Shown: in pieces, positions 18,401-25,777 of the stretch
Layout: each line of letters starts with the position of its first letter
Position numbering within the stretch: the first letter of the stretch is position 1
Source of the DNA: Flavobacteriales bacterium
GTDB lineage: Bacteria > Bacteroidota > Bacteroidia > Flavobacteriales_F > PHOS-HE28
Assembly: GCA_020635655.1 (NCBI GenBank)
Contig: JACJZI010000004.1
Span: 310,001-374,000, forward strand
Length of the DNA: 64,000 bases
Direction: 5' to 3'
Made by a program: the position numbers and the translations under genes
Notes under the pieces: model-generated
What the model saw: the letters and a program-made list of their open reading frames with translations, nothing else
What the model was told of the DNA's origin: nothing
Database searches by the model: none

Positions 18401-20795
18401 CATCGCTGCTCGTGCAGCCGTTCACCGTCACATCCACGCTGTAGTTGCCCGCCGCGCCCACGTTGTAGGTCCCGCTCGTGCTGCCATCCTGCCAGAGGTA
18501 GCTCCCGCCCGGCTGTGTGGCGTCCAGCACCAGCGGGTCGCCCGCGCACAGCGTCTGGTCCGGGCCCAGGTCCACCACCGGCAGCGGCGTGTAGCTCACC
18601 TGCACCGCATCGCTGCTCGTGCAGCCGTTCACCGTCACGTCCACGCTGTAGTTGCCCGCCGCGCCCACGTTGTAGGTCCCGCTCGTGCTGCCGTCCTGCC
18701 AGAGGTAGCTCCCGCCCGGCTGTGTGGCGTCCAGCACCAGCGGGTCGCCCGCGCACAGCGTCTGGTCCGGGCCCAGGTCCACCACCGGCAGCGGCGTGTA
18801 GCTCACCTGCACCGCATCGCTGCTCGTGCAGCCGTTCACCGTCACTTCCACGCTGTAGTTGCCCGCCGCGCCCACGTTGTAGGTCCCGCTCGTGCTGCCG
18901 TCCTGCCAGAGGTAGCTCCCGCCCGGCTGTGTGGCGTCCAGCACCAGCGGGTCGCCCGCGCACAGCGTCTGGTCCGGGCCCAGGTCCACCACCGGCAGCG
19001 GCATGTAGTTCACCTGCACCGCATCGCTGCTCGTGCAGCCGTTCACCGTCACGTCCACGCTGTAGTTGCCCGCCGCGCCCACGTTGTAGGTCCCGCTCGT
19101 GCTGCCGTCCTGCCAGAGGTAGCTCCCGCCCGGCTGTGTGGCGTCCAGCACCAGCGGGTCGCCCGCGCACAGCGTCTGGTCCGGGCCCAGGTCCACCACC
19201 GGCAGCGGCGTGTAGCTCACCTGCACCGCATCGCTGCTTGTGCAGCCGTTCACCGTCACTTCCACGCTGTAGTTGCCCGCCGCGCCCACGTTGTAGGTCC
19301 CGCTCGTGCTGCCGTCCTGCCAGAGGTAGCTCCCGCTCGGCTGTGTGGCGTCCAGCACCAGCGGGTCGCCCGCGCACAGCGTCTGGTCCGGGCCCAGGTC
19401 CACCACCGGCAGCGGCGTGTAGCTCACTTGCACCGCATCGCTGCTTGTGCAGCCGTTCACCGTCACGTCCACGCTGTAGTTGCCCGCCGCGCCCACGTTG
19501 TAGGTCCCGCTCGTGCTGCCGTCCTGCCAGAGGTAGCTCCCGCCCGGCTGTGTGGCGTCCAGCACCAGCGGGTCGCCCGCGCACAGCGTCTGGTCCGGGC
19601 CCAGGTCCACCACCGGCAGCGGCGTGTAGCTCACCTGCACCGCATCGCTGCTTGTGCAGCCGTTCACCGTCACTTCCACGCTGTAGTTGCCCGCCGCGCC
19701 CACGTTGTAGGTCCCGCTCGTGCTGCCGTCCTGCCAGAGGTAGCTCCCGCTCGGCTGTGTGGCGTCCAGCACCAGCGGGTCGCCCGCGCACAGCGTCTGG
19801 TCCGGGCCCAGGTCCACCACCGGCAGCGGCGTGTAGCTCACTTGCACCGCATCGCTGCTTGTGCAGCCGTTCACCGTCACGTCCACGCTGTAGTTGCCCG
19901 CCGCGCCCACGTTGTAGGTCCCGCTCGTGCTGCCGTCCTGCCAGAGGTAGCTCCCGCCCGGCTGTGTGGCGTCCAGCACCAGCGGGTCGCCCGCGCACAG
20001 CGTCTGGTCCGGGCCCAGGTCCACCACCGGCAGCGGTGTCACGTCGACCTGTACCGTGTCGCGGAGCACCATGTTCCCGCTGATGGAAATGTCATCCAGT
20101 CCGATGTCATTGCCGATGCCCCAGCCTGAAGTGACCCGGAGACAGAAACTGGCGAAGGTCTGGCCTGGTGCGGCGGTCCACGTCGTTGAATAGGTGTTCC
20201 ATTGACCCTGCGTGCTGCTCGCGGTGAACGAGCCGAACGAATAGGACCAATCGACCATCCAATCCAATGAAGCCGGACCGGAAGTGGCCAGATTGGCCAT
20301 GCGGAACGACAGTGTGTAGGTCTGGCCCGGGCACACATCGACACCCTGGCACCATACTTCGTCCCACTGGAAAGCATACCCGCTGTTCACCATGAGGAAG
20401 TTCCCATTGCCGGTACAATTCCATTGGGGATGGTAGTTGTTGGCATTCGTTCCGATGTAATAATTGCCATCCACCTGTAGGTTGCTCGAGTAGGTGTAGG
20501 GGGTCCAGAACGCCGTATTCCCCCCGGAGAAATCCCCATTGGTCACCAGCTCGCCGGATGGGTAGGTGACCTGTCCCCAATAGATCCCAGCGGATCCCAC
20601 CGAAATGTCCTCGGTGGTCTCGCCGGTGCTCCAGAGGTGGTTGGAATAGCCTGCCGGCAGGGACAGCATGGTGCTCTGACCTGCACAGATGGTGACGTCA
20701 CCGCCCAACGAGATCGAGCAAGGTCCCTGCGCCCGGCCAAGAATGGCCGGCCCGATCACGAGCAGTGCAGGGATGATGATCCGGTTGGGACGCAT
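15390..20795 (-). CDS. Giant T9SS-secreted adhesin with 21 Ig-like repeats and gliding-type C-terminal domain
   Basis: An 1801-residue surface protein. Order: signal peptide (IIIPALLVIGPAILGRAQG); one Ig-like unit (LGGDVTICAGQSTMLSLPAG); a jelly-roll-like region (residues about 70-235, with LVTNGDFSGGNTAFW and a late TFASFCLRVTSGWGIGNDIG); 21 tandem units of about 69 residues, each starting with (V/I)DLGxDxTLCxG and ending with a GTYSVxV strand; then the gliding-motility-associated type B sorting domain (HVPNAFTPDGDGHND, IFDRWGERIF, DGVYVWQLHYK) at the C-terminus. The type B domain directs export through T9SS and, in known cases, attachment via SprF/PorP partners, none of which is in the window. 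Nine N-terminal-side units are almost identical in DNA. ATG 20795 (MRPNRIII) gives an immediate signal peptide; the longer open frame overlaps the neighbouring gene. Likely an adhesin or gliding-surface protein. Confidence 0.9.
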   Translation of the reverse strand: MRPNRIIIPALLVIGPAILGRAQGPCSISLGGDVTICAGQSTMLSLPAGYSNHLWSTGETTEDISVGSAGIYWGQVTYPSGELVTNGDFSGGNTAFWTPYTYSSNLQVDGNYYIGTNANNYHPQWNCTGNGNFLMVNSGYAFQWDEVWCQGVDVCPGQTYTLSFRMANLATSGPASLDWMVDWSYSFGSFTASSTQGQWNTYSTTWTAAPGQTFASFCLRVTSGWGIGNDIGLDDISISGNMVLRDTVQVDVTPLPVVDLGPDQTLCAGDPLVLDATQPGGSYLWQDGSTSGTYNVGAAGNYSVDVTVNGCTSSDAVQVSYTPLPVVDLGPDQTLCAGDPLVLDATQPSGSYLWQDGSTSGTYNVGAAGNYSVEVTVNGCTSSDAVQVSYTPLPVVDLGPDQTLCAGDPLVLDATQPGGSYLWQDGSTSGTYNVGAAGNYSVDVTVNGCTSSDAVQVSYTPLPVVDLGPDQTLCAGDPLVLDATQPSGSYLWQDGSTSGTYNVGAAGNYSVEVTVNGCTSSDAVQVSYTPLPVVDLGPDQTLCAGDPLVLDATQPGGSYLWQDGSTSGTYNVGAAGNYSVDVTVNGCTSSDAVQVNYMPLPVVDLGPDQTLCAGDPLVLDATQPGGSYLWQDGSTSGTYNVGAAGNYSVEVTVNGCTSSDAVQVSYTPLPVVDLGPDQTLCAGDPLVLDATQPGGSYLWQDGSTSGTYNVGAAGNYSVDVTVNGCTSSDAVQVSYTPLPVVDLGPDQTLCAGDPLVLDATQPGGSYLWQDGSTSGTYNVGAAGNYSVDVTVNGCTSSDAVQVSYTPLPVVDLGPDQTLCAGDPLVLDATQPGGSYLWQDGSTSGTYNVGAAGSYSVDVTVNGCTSSDAVQVSYTPLPVVDLGNDTTLCPGEDLLLDVAQPNNGVHWQDGATTSTYLVTMPGTYSVAVTGLNGCIGSDAITVAYAAPDAVDLGNDTTICVGASLILDAALPGASFLWNTGATTSSITVTNAGTYSVDVQQGTCSVSDAVQVSVAQPPSIELGNDTTLCPGEQLLLDATTTGATYLWQDGSSSATYAVLAPGTYSVQVTSSLGCASSDAVNIGYASPNAVDLGPDVTICQGGTLTLDATLPGGTYLWSTGANTPTLSVMSADTYWVQVGQGGCSVGDTIMVSVAPVPMADLGPDITLCAGDQTALSVNAPGATLLWSDGSLGASLDVSTAGAYWVQATIGQCSSSDTVVVNVLPAPSIDLGTDTSICSGASIDLHVGIPGAGTIWNTGTTGPDLSVNATGQYWADVTVGSCTATDTISITVLPPLPLDLGPDLTICDGAIAVLDATVPGATQLWSDGSTGATLAADAAGIYWVDVGLGNCVASDTILIAVQPLPVVDLGPDTTLCAGDALLLDASVPGATFLWQDGVTVPTRTVSSSGNYTVTVDLNGCTTQDAIEVGLQPLPDVDLGGDTTLCIGEQLVLGSIALSADHFWSDGSSGPTLLVQGPALVWLQESYQGCISTDTIAVSMLDPGALDLGADTTLCPGQSLLLTVDAPGIAVEWEDGSIGPTHWVDHAGTYSATASTAGCAASDAIIVDYAFVPAGFLGPDAILCPGDTLALEAPVGATAIDWSDGSTQPELLVTDAGTYALQATWNNCPMSDVIAVSLVDPPVVDLGPDLDLCEGEDLALSVPFANGSVAWSTGAQGASIHVDQPGTYTVQVSSDCGVAIDSVHVILIACGPYIHVPNAFTPDGDGHNDQFLPVIDGDLLDYTFDIFDRWGERIFTSTVPGEAWDGTVGGAPVPDGVYVWQLHYKALAHDGVKQDRMIGHVTLLR
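18174..20036 (-). repeat. Nine near-identical 207-bp tandem repeats inside the adhesin gene
   Basis: The array is exactly 9 x 207 bp; landmark GTGTAG on the plus strand recurs at 18180, 18387, 18594, 18801 and onward (GCATGTAG in one copy). Each unit encodes 69 residues. Variants alternate in successive units (PGG/SVDV versus PSG/SVEV), pointing to duplication of a 414-bp pair. The array also opens artificial long frames on the other strand. Confidence 0.95.
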
Positions 20796-20806
20796 TCGCG
20801 GCTTGT

Positions 20807-20821
20807 GGGGTCGAAGACCCC
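20807..20821 (-). other. Small hairpin in the adhesin 5' leader
   Basis: GGGGTC-GAA-GACCCC forms a perfect 6-bp stem 12 bases upstream of the adhesin ATG. With a TTTGGGG sequence just before it on the minus strand, it would sit at the 5' end of the mRNA and could stabilise it; this is inference. Confidence 0.35.
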
Positions 20822-20847
20822 AAATTTCGGGCCGACAGGACATCCCA

Positions 20848-21528
20848 TCAGCTGTTGTGCGGACCGGATCTGCACCGACCAATGAACACCCGATTGAGGT
20901 CAAAATAGGGGAACACCTCGAGGTCATCGGTCCAAAGACGCATTTCGGCCTCGATCCGTCCACTCCGATCGGTGCTTTCCGGGTCGTGGGCGATCGTATT
21001 GAAAAGGACCCGACCACCCGGTGCCAGCAACCGTGCAAGGTCCGCATGAAATGAGCTGGAGGAAGCAGCTGACGGCACATCCAGATCGATGAAGAGATCG
21101 ACAACGATGAGATCGAACGGCTCGCACCGCGTACTGTTCGCCCATGCGAAGGCGTCCGCTTCGATCAACTTGACACGTTCATCGTCCCATTTCCCCAAGC
21201 CCCGTCGGGCCAGGTCCAACATGGCCGGGTCGCCTTCCACGCCAACGATCAGGCAGGTCGCACCCAGTTCATGGTGGAGGATGGATGCCACACTGCCTGC
21301 TCCGAAACCGAGCACGAGGACACGCGATGGCAGGTCAAGGTGCGACCGTAAGTGACCGAAGACGGCCCGCCAAAGGCGGTGCAGGTTGCCAAAGCTCTGA
21401 TTGGCCCTATCCGTGTTCACCACCAATCGACCTCGCTCCCAGGTCAATGTGAGCGGTTGGTAGGCACCCATGGTCCGTTGCTCACGCACCGGCCAGAGGT
21501 AACTGATCAGACGGCGCAGTTGGACCAT
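20848..21528 (-). CDS. Spermidine synthase-like methyltransferase-fold protein
   Basis: A 226-residue Rossmann-fold protein with the SpeE-like SAM-binding strand VLVLGFGAGSVASIL (residues about 68-82), the acidic end of strand two in IVGVEGDPAMLDLAR, and FDLIVVDLFIDLDVP, which resembles the (D)DAF region of spermidine synthases. It lacks the full-length polyamine-binding N-terminal sheet of true SpeE (about 290 residues), so it should be called spermidine synthase-like; many Bacteroidota carry such a protein of unknown substrate. ATG 21528 is exactly four bases after CATCTTTG, the recurring start geometry of this genome; the upstream in-frame ATG 21564 would lie before that promoter. It is divergent from the first cyclase gene (57 bp). 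Confidence 0.8.
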   Translation of the reverse strand: MVQLRRLISYLWPVREQRTMGAYQPLTLTWERGRLVVNTDRANQSFGNLHRLWRAVFGHLRSHLDLPSRVLVLGFGAGSVASILHHELGATCLIVGVEGDPAMLDLARRGLGKWDDERVKLIEADAFAWANSTRCEPFDLIVVDLFIDLDVPSAASSSSFHADLARLLAPGGRVLFNTIAHDPESTDRSGRIEAEMRLWTDDLEVFPYFDLNRVFIGRCRSGPHNS

Positions 21529-21532
21529 GATG

Positions 21533-21540
21533 CAAAGATG
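21533..21540 (-). promoter_or_regulatory. -7-like box fused to start codon (TTTG-N4-ATG)
   Basis: CATCTTTG on the minus strand, four bases before the ATG at 21528. It decides this start over ATG 21564. Confidence 0.5.
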
Positions 21541-21571
21541 CTGCGCTCCGGGGACCGCGGCCACAGCGGCC

Positions 21572-21579
21572 TATCTTCG
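21572..21579 (+). promoter_or_regulatory. -7-like box of the first cyclase gene
   Basis: TATCTTCG differs from TAnnTTTG at one base and lies six bases before the ATG at 21586, so the transcript would be leaderless or nearly so. Confidence 0.45.
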
Positions 21580-21585
21580 CCGGCC

Positions 21586-22623
21586 ATGACGAGCATCACC
21601 CGCTACAAGCTCCGGAAACTGGTGAAGTATGCACTGGTGACCGTGACCGTGGCGATGGTGCTCACGTTGTTCAGCGGGGATCCCGTGCCACGGTACCTCT
21701 GGGCCTGGTCATTGCTCGGGCTCTGGACGGGCGTTCTTGAGGAGTTCCTGTTCGGCCGCAGGTTCCGGTCACTCGCGATCCCACTGCAGTTCGTGGGCAA
21801 GATCTTCGCGGTGAACCTGTTGACCAGCGCTCTTCTCGCCCTCGCGTTCGCTTTCGACGGAGGTTCGGAACTGCATTTGGGCCCGGAAGTGCCGACAAGT
21901 ATCGGGCACATGTTCATCACTTCGCAGTTCTTCCGACTGGCACTGCGCGTGGCCGTGGTCACCTCGGTCGCGATCCTGGTGGTGCAGATCGAGGAACTGA
22001 TGGGTAGACGGATGTTCCTCGGTTTCCTGCTCGGACGCTACGAACGCCCCAAATCCGAGGAACGGGTCATGCTCGCGATCGACCTTGTGGGCAGCACGGC
22101 ACTTGCGGAACGGCTCGGTGATCTGCATTATTTCCGTTTCCTGAACGTGACCCACTCCCTGTTGACCGACGCCGTGCTCCGGAACGAGGCCGAGATCTAC
22201 AAGTACATCGGTGACGAGGTGATCTTCAGCTGGCCGATGCGCAAGGGGATCCGCCATCTGAACTGCCTCGACCTCTATTTCGACATCGTCGAGCGGATCG
22301 CGGTGCACGAGAACGATCTGTTGCGCGAGTTCGGTGCGGTGCCGCGCTATCGGGGGGCCGTCCACGGCGGACGGGTGATCAGCGCCCAGATCGGCCATAT
22401 CAAACGTGCGATCGAGTTCAGTGGCGACGTGATGAACACCCTGTCGCGCATGCTGGGTCTCAGCAAACAGCTCGACGCGGGGATCCTGGTCTCCGCCGAC
22501 CTGCTTCAACGGATGCCCTCGGCACAGGAACGGTTCCGCATCGGTCCGCTCACGGTCATGCCGGTGAAAGGGCGTCGTCGTGAGGTGAGCGTGCATACCG
22601 TCGAAAGGACCATCGGACCATGA
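21586..22623 (+). CDS. Membrane-bound class III adenylate/guanylate cyclase (copy 1)
   Basis: A 345-residue protein: four predicted membrane helices in the first 145 residues (KYALVTVTVAMVLTLF; LWAWSLLGLWTGVLEEF; FAVNLLTSALLALAF; ALRVAVVTSVAILVV), then a class III cyclase catalytic domain. The metal-binding aspartates are in MLAIDLVGST (near residue 164) and YIGDEVIFSW (near 208). The Asn/Arg pair of the transition-state helix appears in SGDVMNTLSRM. All key catalytic positions I can check are kept, so it is probably active and makes cAMP or cGMP; which one cannot be read here. Its stop overlaps the ATG of the next gene by 4 bp, and a homologue converges from the other side. Confidence 0.9.
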   Translation: MTSITRYKLRKLVKYALVTVTVAMVLTLFSGDPVPRYLWAWSLLGLWTGVLEEFLFGRRFRSLAIPLQFVGKIFAVNLLTSALLALAFAFDGGSELHLGPEVPTSIGHMFITSQFFRLALRVAVVTSVAILVVQIEELMGRRMFLGFLLGRYERPKSEERVMLAIDLVGSTALAERLGDLHYFRFLNVTHSLLTDAVLRNEAEIYKYIGDEVIFSWPMRKGIRHLNCLDLYFDIVERIAVHENDLLREFGAVPRYRGAVHGGRVISAQIGHIKRAIEFSGDVMNTLSRMLGLSKQLDAGILVSADLLQRMPSAQERFRIGPLTVMPVKGRRREVSVHTVERTIGP

Positions 22624-23723
22624 CCCCCATCCGCAGTACAACATTCGTCCTCGGCTTCCTGATCATCACGGCGATCACGGCACAGGACATCATGCCGTTC
22701 ACCACCTACCAGGACCGGTTCTATGTTTTCGACCAGGGCGCGTTCACCCAACTGGAGCCGCGCAAACCGCGGTCGGTCGTCGTCAGCGGTGACCGGATGG
22801 CATACGTGAGCGATGGCGGCGACCTCAAGCTCTATGCGGATGGTCGTACCACCACATTGGAACGCGGGAACGCCACGGACCTGAAAGGCTCCGAGCACCT
22901 GATGGCGTACAGGGTCGGCAACCTGCTCAAGGCCGCCACACCGGGCCGTCCCAAGGTGCTCAGCTACAACTGTGCCGACTATGATGTGCGCGACAGCCTG
23001 ATCATCTATCATGATGAACAGGAGCATATGCTGGACGTGTTCTGGAACGGGCGCATCATACCGGTGGCCAACGTCCTGCTCGATCAGGGCAAACCCCAAT
23101 GGGACGCCGGCGCGAACACCGCCGTTTTCTATGATCATGATTCGCGCACGGCCTACCTCTTCTACCAGGGCAAGGTGAGCGTATTGTTCGACGGGGCCGA
23201 TGCGGCGCGGGTATCCTGCGGCGGTGACATCGTCGGCTATGTGGACCACCGGGACCAGCTCCTGCGGGTGTTCGACCATGGGGTCGACTACGACCTGGAA
23301 CCGTTCCCTCCACGGGACATGCAGGCCGGTGACGGACTTATGGCCTATACCTCCGTCAGTGGAGCGCTGAAGTGCTATATGAACGGGAACATCCATACCG
23401 TATCGGAATTCCCACCCACCACCTATGCGGTGAAGGATAGTCTGCTGGTCTTCGTCGACCAGGGCATGTTGAAGGTGTTCGACCGGGGGGAGGTGATCGT
23501 GGTGGAGCGGTTCGTTCCCGAGCAGTGGAGCATTCAGGGCGGCATGCTGGCCTACCTCGATCTGAACCGTCATGTCAGGCTCTTCCATCATGGGGAGCGT
23601 ACCGAGGTCTCACGCGAGGCCGGGGTCATGGACCTCCGCCTGGAGCGCGGCACCATTCTCTATCGGAGCAATACCGGGGCCGCGCGCATCTGGTGGCGGG
23701 GGAAGGTGTACGAACACTACTGA
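22620..23723 (+). CDS. Secreted propeller-like protein of unknown function, coupled to the cyclase
   Basis: A 367-residue protein with a signal peptide (TTFVLGFLIITAITAQ). The mature part is beta-rich with repeated short motifs of the kind YxDGRxxxLE / FxNGRIIPV / FYQGKVSVLF / YMNGNIHTVSEF / FDRGEVIVVERF / FHHGERTEV, spaced about 45-50 residues apart, which suggests a six- or seven-bladed propeller; this is my reading of the repeats, no known family is recognised. It overlaps the upstream cyclase stop (ATGA), so the two are translationally coupled and may form a sensor/output pair across the membrane. Confidence 0.75.
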   Translation: MTPIRSTTFVLGFLIITAITAQDIMPFTTYQDRFYVFDQGAFTQLEPRKPRSVVVSGDRMAYVSDGGDLKLYADGRTTTLERGNATDLKGSEHLMAYRVGNLLKAATPGRPKVLSYNCADYDVRDSLIIYHDEQEHMLDVFWNGRIIPVANVLLDQGKPQWDAGANTAVFYDHDSRTAYLFYQGKVSVLFDGADAARVSCGGDIVGYVDHRDQLLRVFDHGVDYDLEPFPPRDMQAGDGLMAYTSVSGALKCYMNGNIHTVSEFPPTTYAVKDSLLVFVDQGMLKVFDRGEVIVVERFVPEQWSIQGGMLAYLDLNRHVRLFHHGERTEVSREAGVMDLRLERGTILYRSNTGAARIWWRGKVYEHY

Positions 23724-23751
23724 GGCGGAGCATCCGAGTGCCTGTCGGAGG

Positions 23752-23769
23752 TTCAGGCCGTTGCCTGAA
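23752..23769. terminator. Inverted repeat at a convergent gene junction
   Basis: TTCAGGC-CGTT-GCCTGAA, a perfect 7-bp stem, sits where the propeller-like gene and the second cyclase gene converge. There is no T run, so terminator function is uncertain. Confidence 0.3.
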
Positions 23770-24847
23770 CGGCCGTATGCTCCGGCTGCTCCGCGGAAAT
23801 GCGGCCGATCGTCCAGAGGCTCACTTCCTGCCGCTTGCCTTTCAATGGGATCTCTCCGATCGGACGGGTCATGTATACGTCCTCCGGGAGCCGTAGGATG
23901 TCCAGGAGCTCCTTGCTGACAAGGACATCGACGTCATAGGCATTGCAACTGTTCTGGATCCGGGCCGCCGTGTTCACCACGTCGCCAGAGAAGATCACCT
24001 CCTTCTTGACCAGGCCCACCTCGCCGGTGGTCACCTCCCCGAAGTGGAAGCCGGCCTTGAACTGGGGCACGAGACCGTACTGGTCCTGATAGTAGCGTGC
24101 GCGGGATGCCAATTTCCTCTTGATGTCGAAGAAACACCGGATGCATCGCTGGTCCTTGAGCCCACGGCGCAATCGCCAGGTCACGCTCACTTCGTCGCCC
24201 ACGTACTGATAGATCGTGCCCCCGGAATACACCACAGGGTCGGTGATATCGGCATATACATCGTTCAACAAACGGAAATAGCGCACATGTCCGATCCTTT
24301 CGGCGATCGCCGTGCTCGAACGCATGTCCAGGAACATGAAGATCCGCATCTCCTCACGCGGCCGAGCGTATCGACCTGTGAGATAGTCCAGTCCACCGCT
24401 GCCATATTGATCGTTCAGGCGGACCATGAGCATGGTACCACCCATGAGCAGGGCCCAGTAGAGGTATCTGCCCAAGAACGAAAGGCTGAACAGGCGACCC
24501 GGGGCCACGGGGAGCAGATCCCCACCAGGTAGGGGGAGAAGGACCTGTACCGCCGCGACGATAAAGAGCACGGTCCCGGCCATGAGAACGAACGCCCGGA
24601 CAAAGGGAAGCCGCCGCAGCAGGTCGCGCAGGAAGAAGATATAGATGCCACCACCGAACAGACCGGCAACGAACGAGCGCCAGATCGCCTGCTGGATGGC
24701 GGGGACCAGCGCAGCGGTCATGCCGTTCTCTTCCAGCACCCGGGCTTCCAGCATCGCGGCGATCGCCCCGACCGTCATCCATGCGGCCGTGATGCGGAGC
24801 GTTCTCCGGAGTCGCAGTCGGGTGCGGCCCAGCCTGTTCTCCTGCAT
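23753..24847 (-). CDS. Membrane-bound class III adenylate/guanylate cyclase (copy 2)
   Basis: A 364-residue protein laid out like the copy at 21586: several N-terminal helices (ITAAWMTVGAIAAMLEA, AFVLMAGTVLFIVAAVQVLL, YLYWALLMGGTMLMV), then a class III cyclase domain. Metal aspartates are in FMFLDMRSST and YVGDEVSVTW; the transition-state helix has SGDVVNTAARIQNSC. The two copies share the segment AER(I/L)GxxxYFR(F/L)LN and the end PxKGxRxEVSxxTxxR, so they are paralogues, though clearly diverged. This copy has an intact AAR motif where copy 1 has LSR. An exact TAATTTTG promoter box lies 37 bases upstream of ATG 24847. Confidence 0.9.
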   Translation of the reverse strand: MQENRLGRTRLRLRRTLRITAAWMTVGAIAAMLEARVLEENGMTAALVPAIQQAIWRSFVAGLFGGGIYIFFLRDLLRRLPFVRAFVLMAGTVLFIVAAVQVLLPLPGGDLLPVAPGRLFSLSFLGRYLYWALLMGGTMLMVRLNDQYGSGGLDYLTGRYARPREEMRIFMFLDMRSSTAIAERIGHVRYFRLLNDVYADITDPVVYSGGTIYQYVGDEVSVTWRLRRGLKDQRCIRCFFDIKRKLASRARYYQDQYGLVPQFKAGFHFGEVTTGEVGLVKKEVIFSGDVVNTAARIQNSCNAYDVDVLVSKELLDILRLPEDVYMTRPIGEIPLKGKRQEVSLWTIGRISAEQPEHTAVQATA

Positions 24848-24884
24848 GATCGTATCGGGAAGGCGGTCGCTCGCCTCGGTCGGT

Positions 24885-24892
24885 CAAAATTA
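24885..24892 (-). promoter_or_regulatory. -7 box of the second cyclase gene
   Basis: TAATTTTG on the minus strand matches TAnnTTTG exactly, 37 bases before the ATG at 24847. Confidence 0.6.
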
Positions 24893-24980
24893 ACCTGGCC
24901 TTGTTCCTCCATGTGAAATGAAGGTTAAGGGATCATGGTCTTCGATCCGCAGGAGCGAACGGGGGATGGTCCAGGAGCGG

Positions 24981-24988
24981 TACCTTTC
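24981..24988 (+). promoter_or_regulatory. -7-like box, four bases before ATG 24993
   Basis: TACCTTTC, one mismatch from TAnnTTTG, with GCCC then ATG. It selects the short form of the YeaQ-like protein. Confidence 0.4.
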
Positions 24989-24992
24989 GCCC

Positions 24993-25232
24993 ATGCACAT
25001 CCTCATCAGCGTGTTGTTGGGCGCGTTGGCCGGGTGGATCGCCGGCCGGCTCATGCGGGGCTCCGGCTTCGGGCTGTTGATCAACATCCTCCTGGGCATC
25101 GTCGGTGGGTTCGTGGGCGACCTGTGCTTCGACCTGCTCGGGGTCGAGGCCACCAATTGGATCGGACGGCTGCTGATGGCCGTTGTCGGAGCGGTCCTGG
25201 TGATCCTGCTGGTGCGCGCCGTCCGGAGATGA
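24993..25232 (+). CDS. GlsB/YeaQ/YmgE family small membrane protein
   Basis: A 79-residue protein with three hydrophobic helices and the family pattern LLGALAGWIAGRLMRGSGFGLLIN followed by GIVGGFVGD and a final AVVGAVLVILL, typical of the 'transglycosylase-associated' stress-response membrane proteins (80-90 residues). The role is unknown beyond stress induction in other bacteria. ATG 24993 is preferred to the ATG at 24918 because it follows the -7-like box by four bases and gives the standard family N-terminus. The stop overlaps the next gene by 4 bp. Confidence 0.85.
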   Translation: MHILISVLLGALAGWIAGRLMRGSGFGLLINILLGIVGGFVGDLCFDLLGVEATNWIGRLLMAVVGAVLVILLVRAVRR

Positions 25233-25777
25233 GCCGGCATCTCCTGATCGCCCTTGTGTTCCAATGCGTTGCCCAATTCGTTCCGGCGCAACCCGAGCGG
25301 TTCTATGTAAAGCTCTACGGCATCGTGACCGACCACTGGACCGGTGATCCCATGAAGGGCGTGCTGGTGCGGGTGCTCAAGGACAGCCTCCCCCTGGACC
25401 AGGATGTCACCGGACGCAGCGGACGGTACGAATTCTATCTGGATCGCGGATCGGTCTATACCGTCTGGTACTCCAAGGCCGACATGGTGACCAAGCACAT
25501 CCGCATCGACGCGACCGAGGTACCCATCTTCCCGGATGTGCCGTTCTATGAGATGGATGTGCAGGTGACCCTGTTCAAATGGATCGAGGGCATCGACTAT
25601 TCGCTCTTCGATCAACCGCTGGGTCTGGCGAGCTACAAACATTCGGTGCGCACGCTTTCCTGGGATGTCGCCTACACCGAGAGGATGCGCCCCCTGCTCG
25701 CGGACAAGATGGAGGAGTATGAGAAGCTCGTGAAGCACTACAGGCCGAAACGGACGCTCGTGCCCGATCAGCTATGA
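25229..25777 (+). CDS. Secreted carboxypeptidase-regulatory-like protein
   Basis: A 182-residue protein with a signal peptide (LLIALVFQCVAQFVPAQ) and one beta-sandwich domain of the carboxypeptidase regulatory-like / CNA-B kind: YGIVTDHWTGDPMKGVLVRVL, then DVTGRSGRYEFYLDRGSVYTVWYSK. The remainder (about residues 110-182) is helical and rich in charged residues, with no family recognised. The ATG overlaps the upstream stop (ATGA). Its 3' end overlaps the convergent folP stop by a few bases. Probably a periplasmic or surface accessory protein. Confidence 0.72.
   Translation: MSRHLLIALVFQCVAQFVPAQPERFYVKLYGIVTDHWTGDPMKGVLVRVLKDSLPLDQDVTGRSGRYEFYLDRGSVYTVWYSKADMVTKHIRIDATEVPIFPDVPFYEMDVQVTLFKWIEGIDYSLFDQPLGLASYKHSVRTLSWDVAYTERMRPLLADKMEEYEKLVKHYRPKRTLVPDQL

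Noticed and set aside
18145..19998. Second minus-strand frame (617 codons, AGRELPLAGRQHERDL repeats)
   Set aside because: Same cause: an alternative frame of the repeat array, with unnatural composition and no start region.
18174..20036. Possible CRISPR array
   Set aside because: Units are 207 bp, contiguous and coding; there are no short repeats with unique spacers and no cas genes.
18062..20083. Long plus-strand open frame (673 codons) rich in Pro, Ser, Arg and Cys
   Set aside because: It is the complement of the nine tandem repeats; a 207-bp unit with no stop in another frame opens that frame throughout. The adhesin frame on the minus strand has signal peptide, domains and sorting tail.
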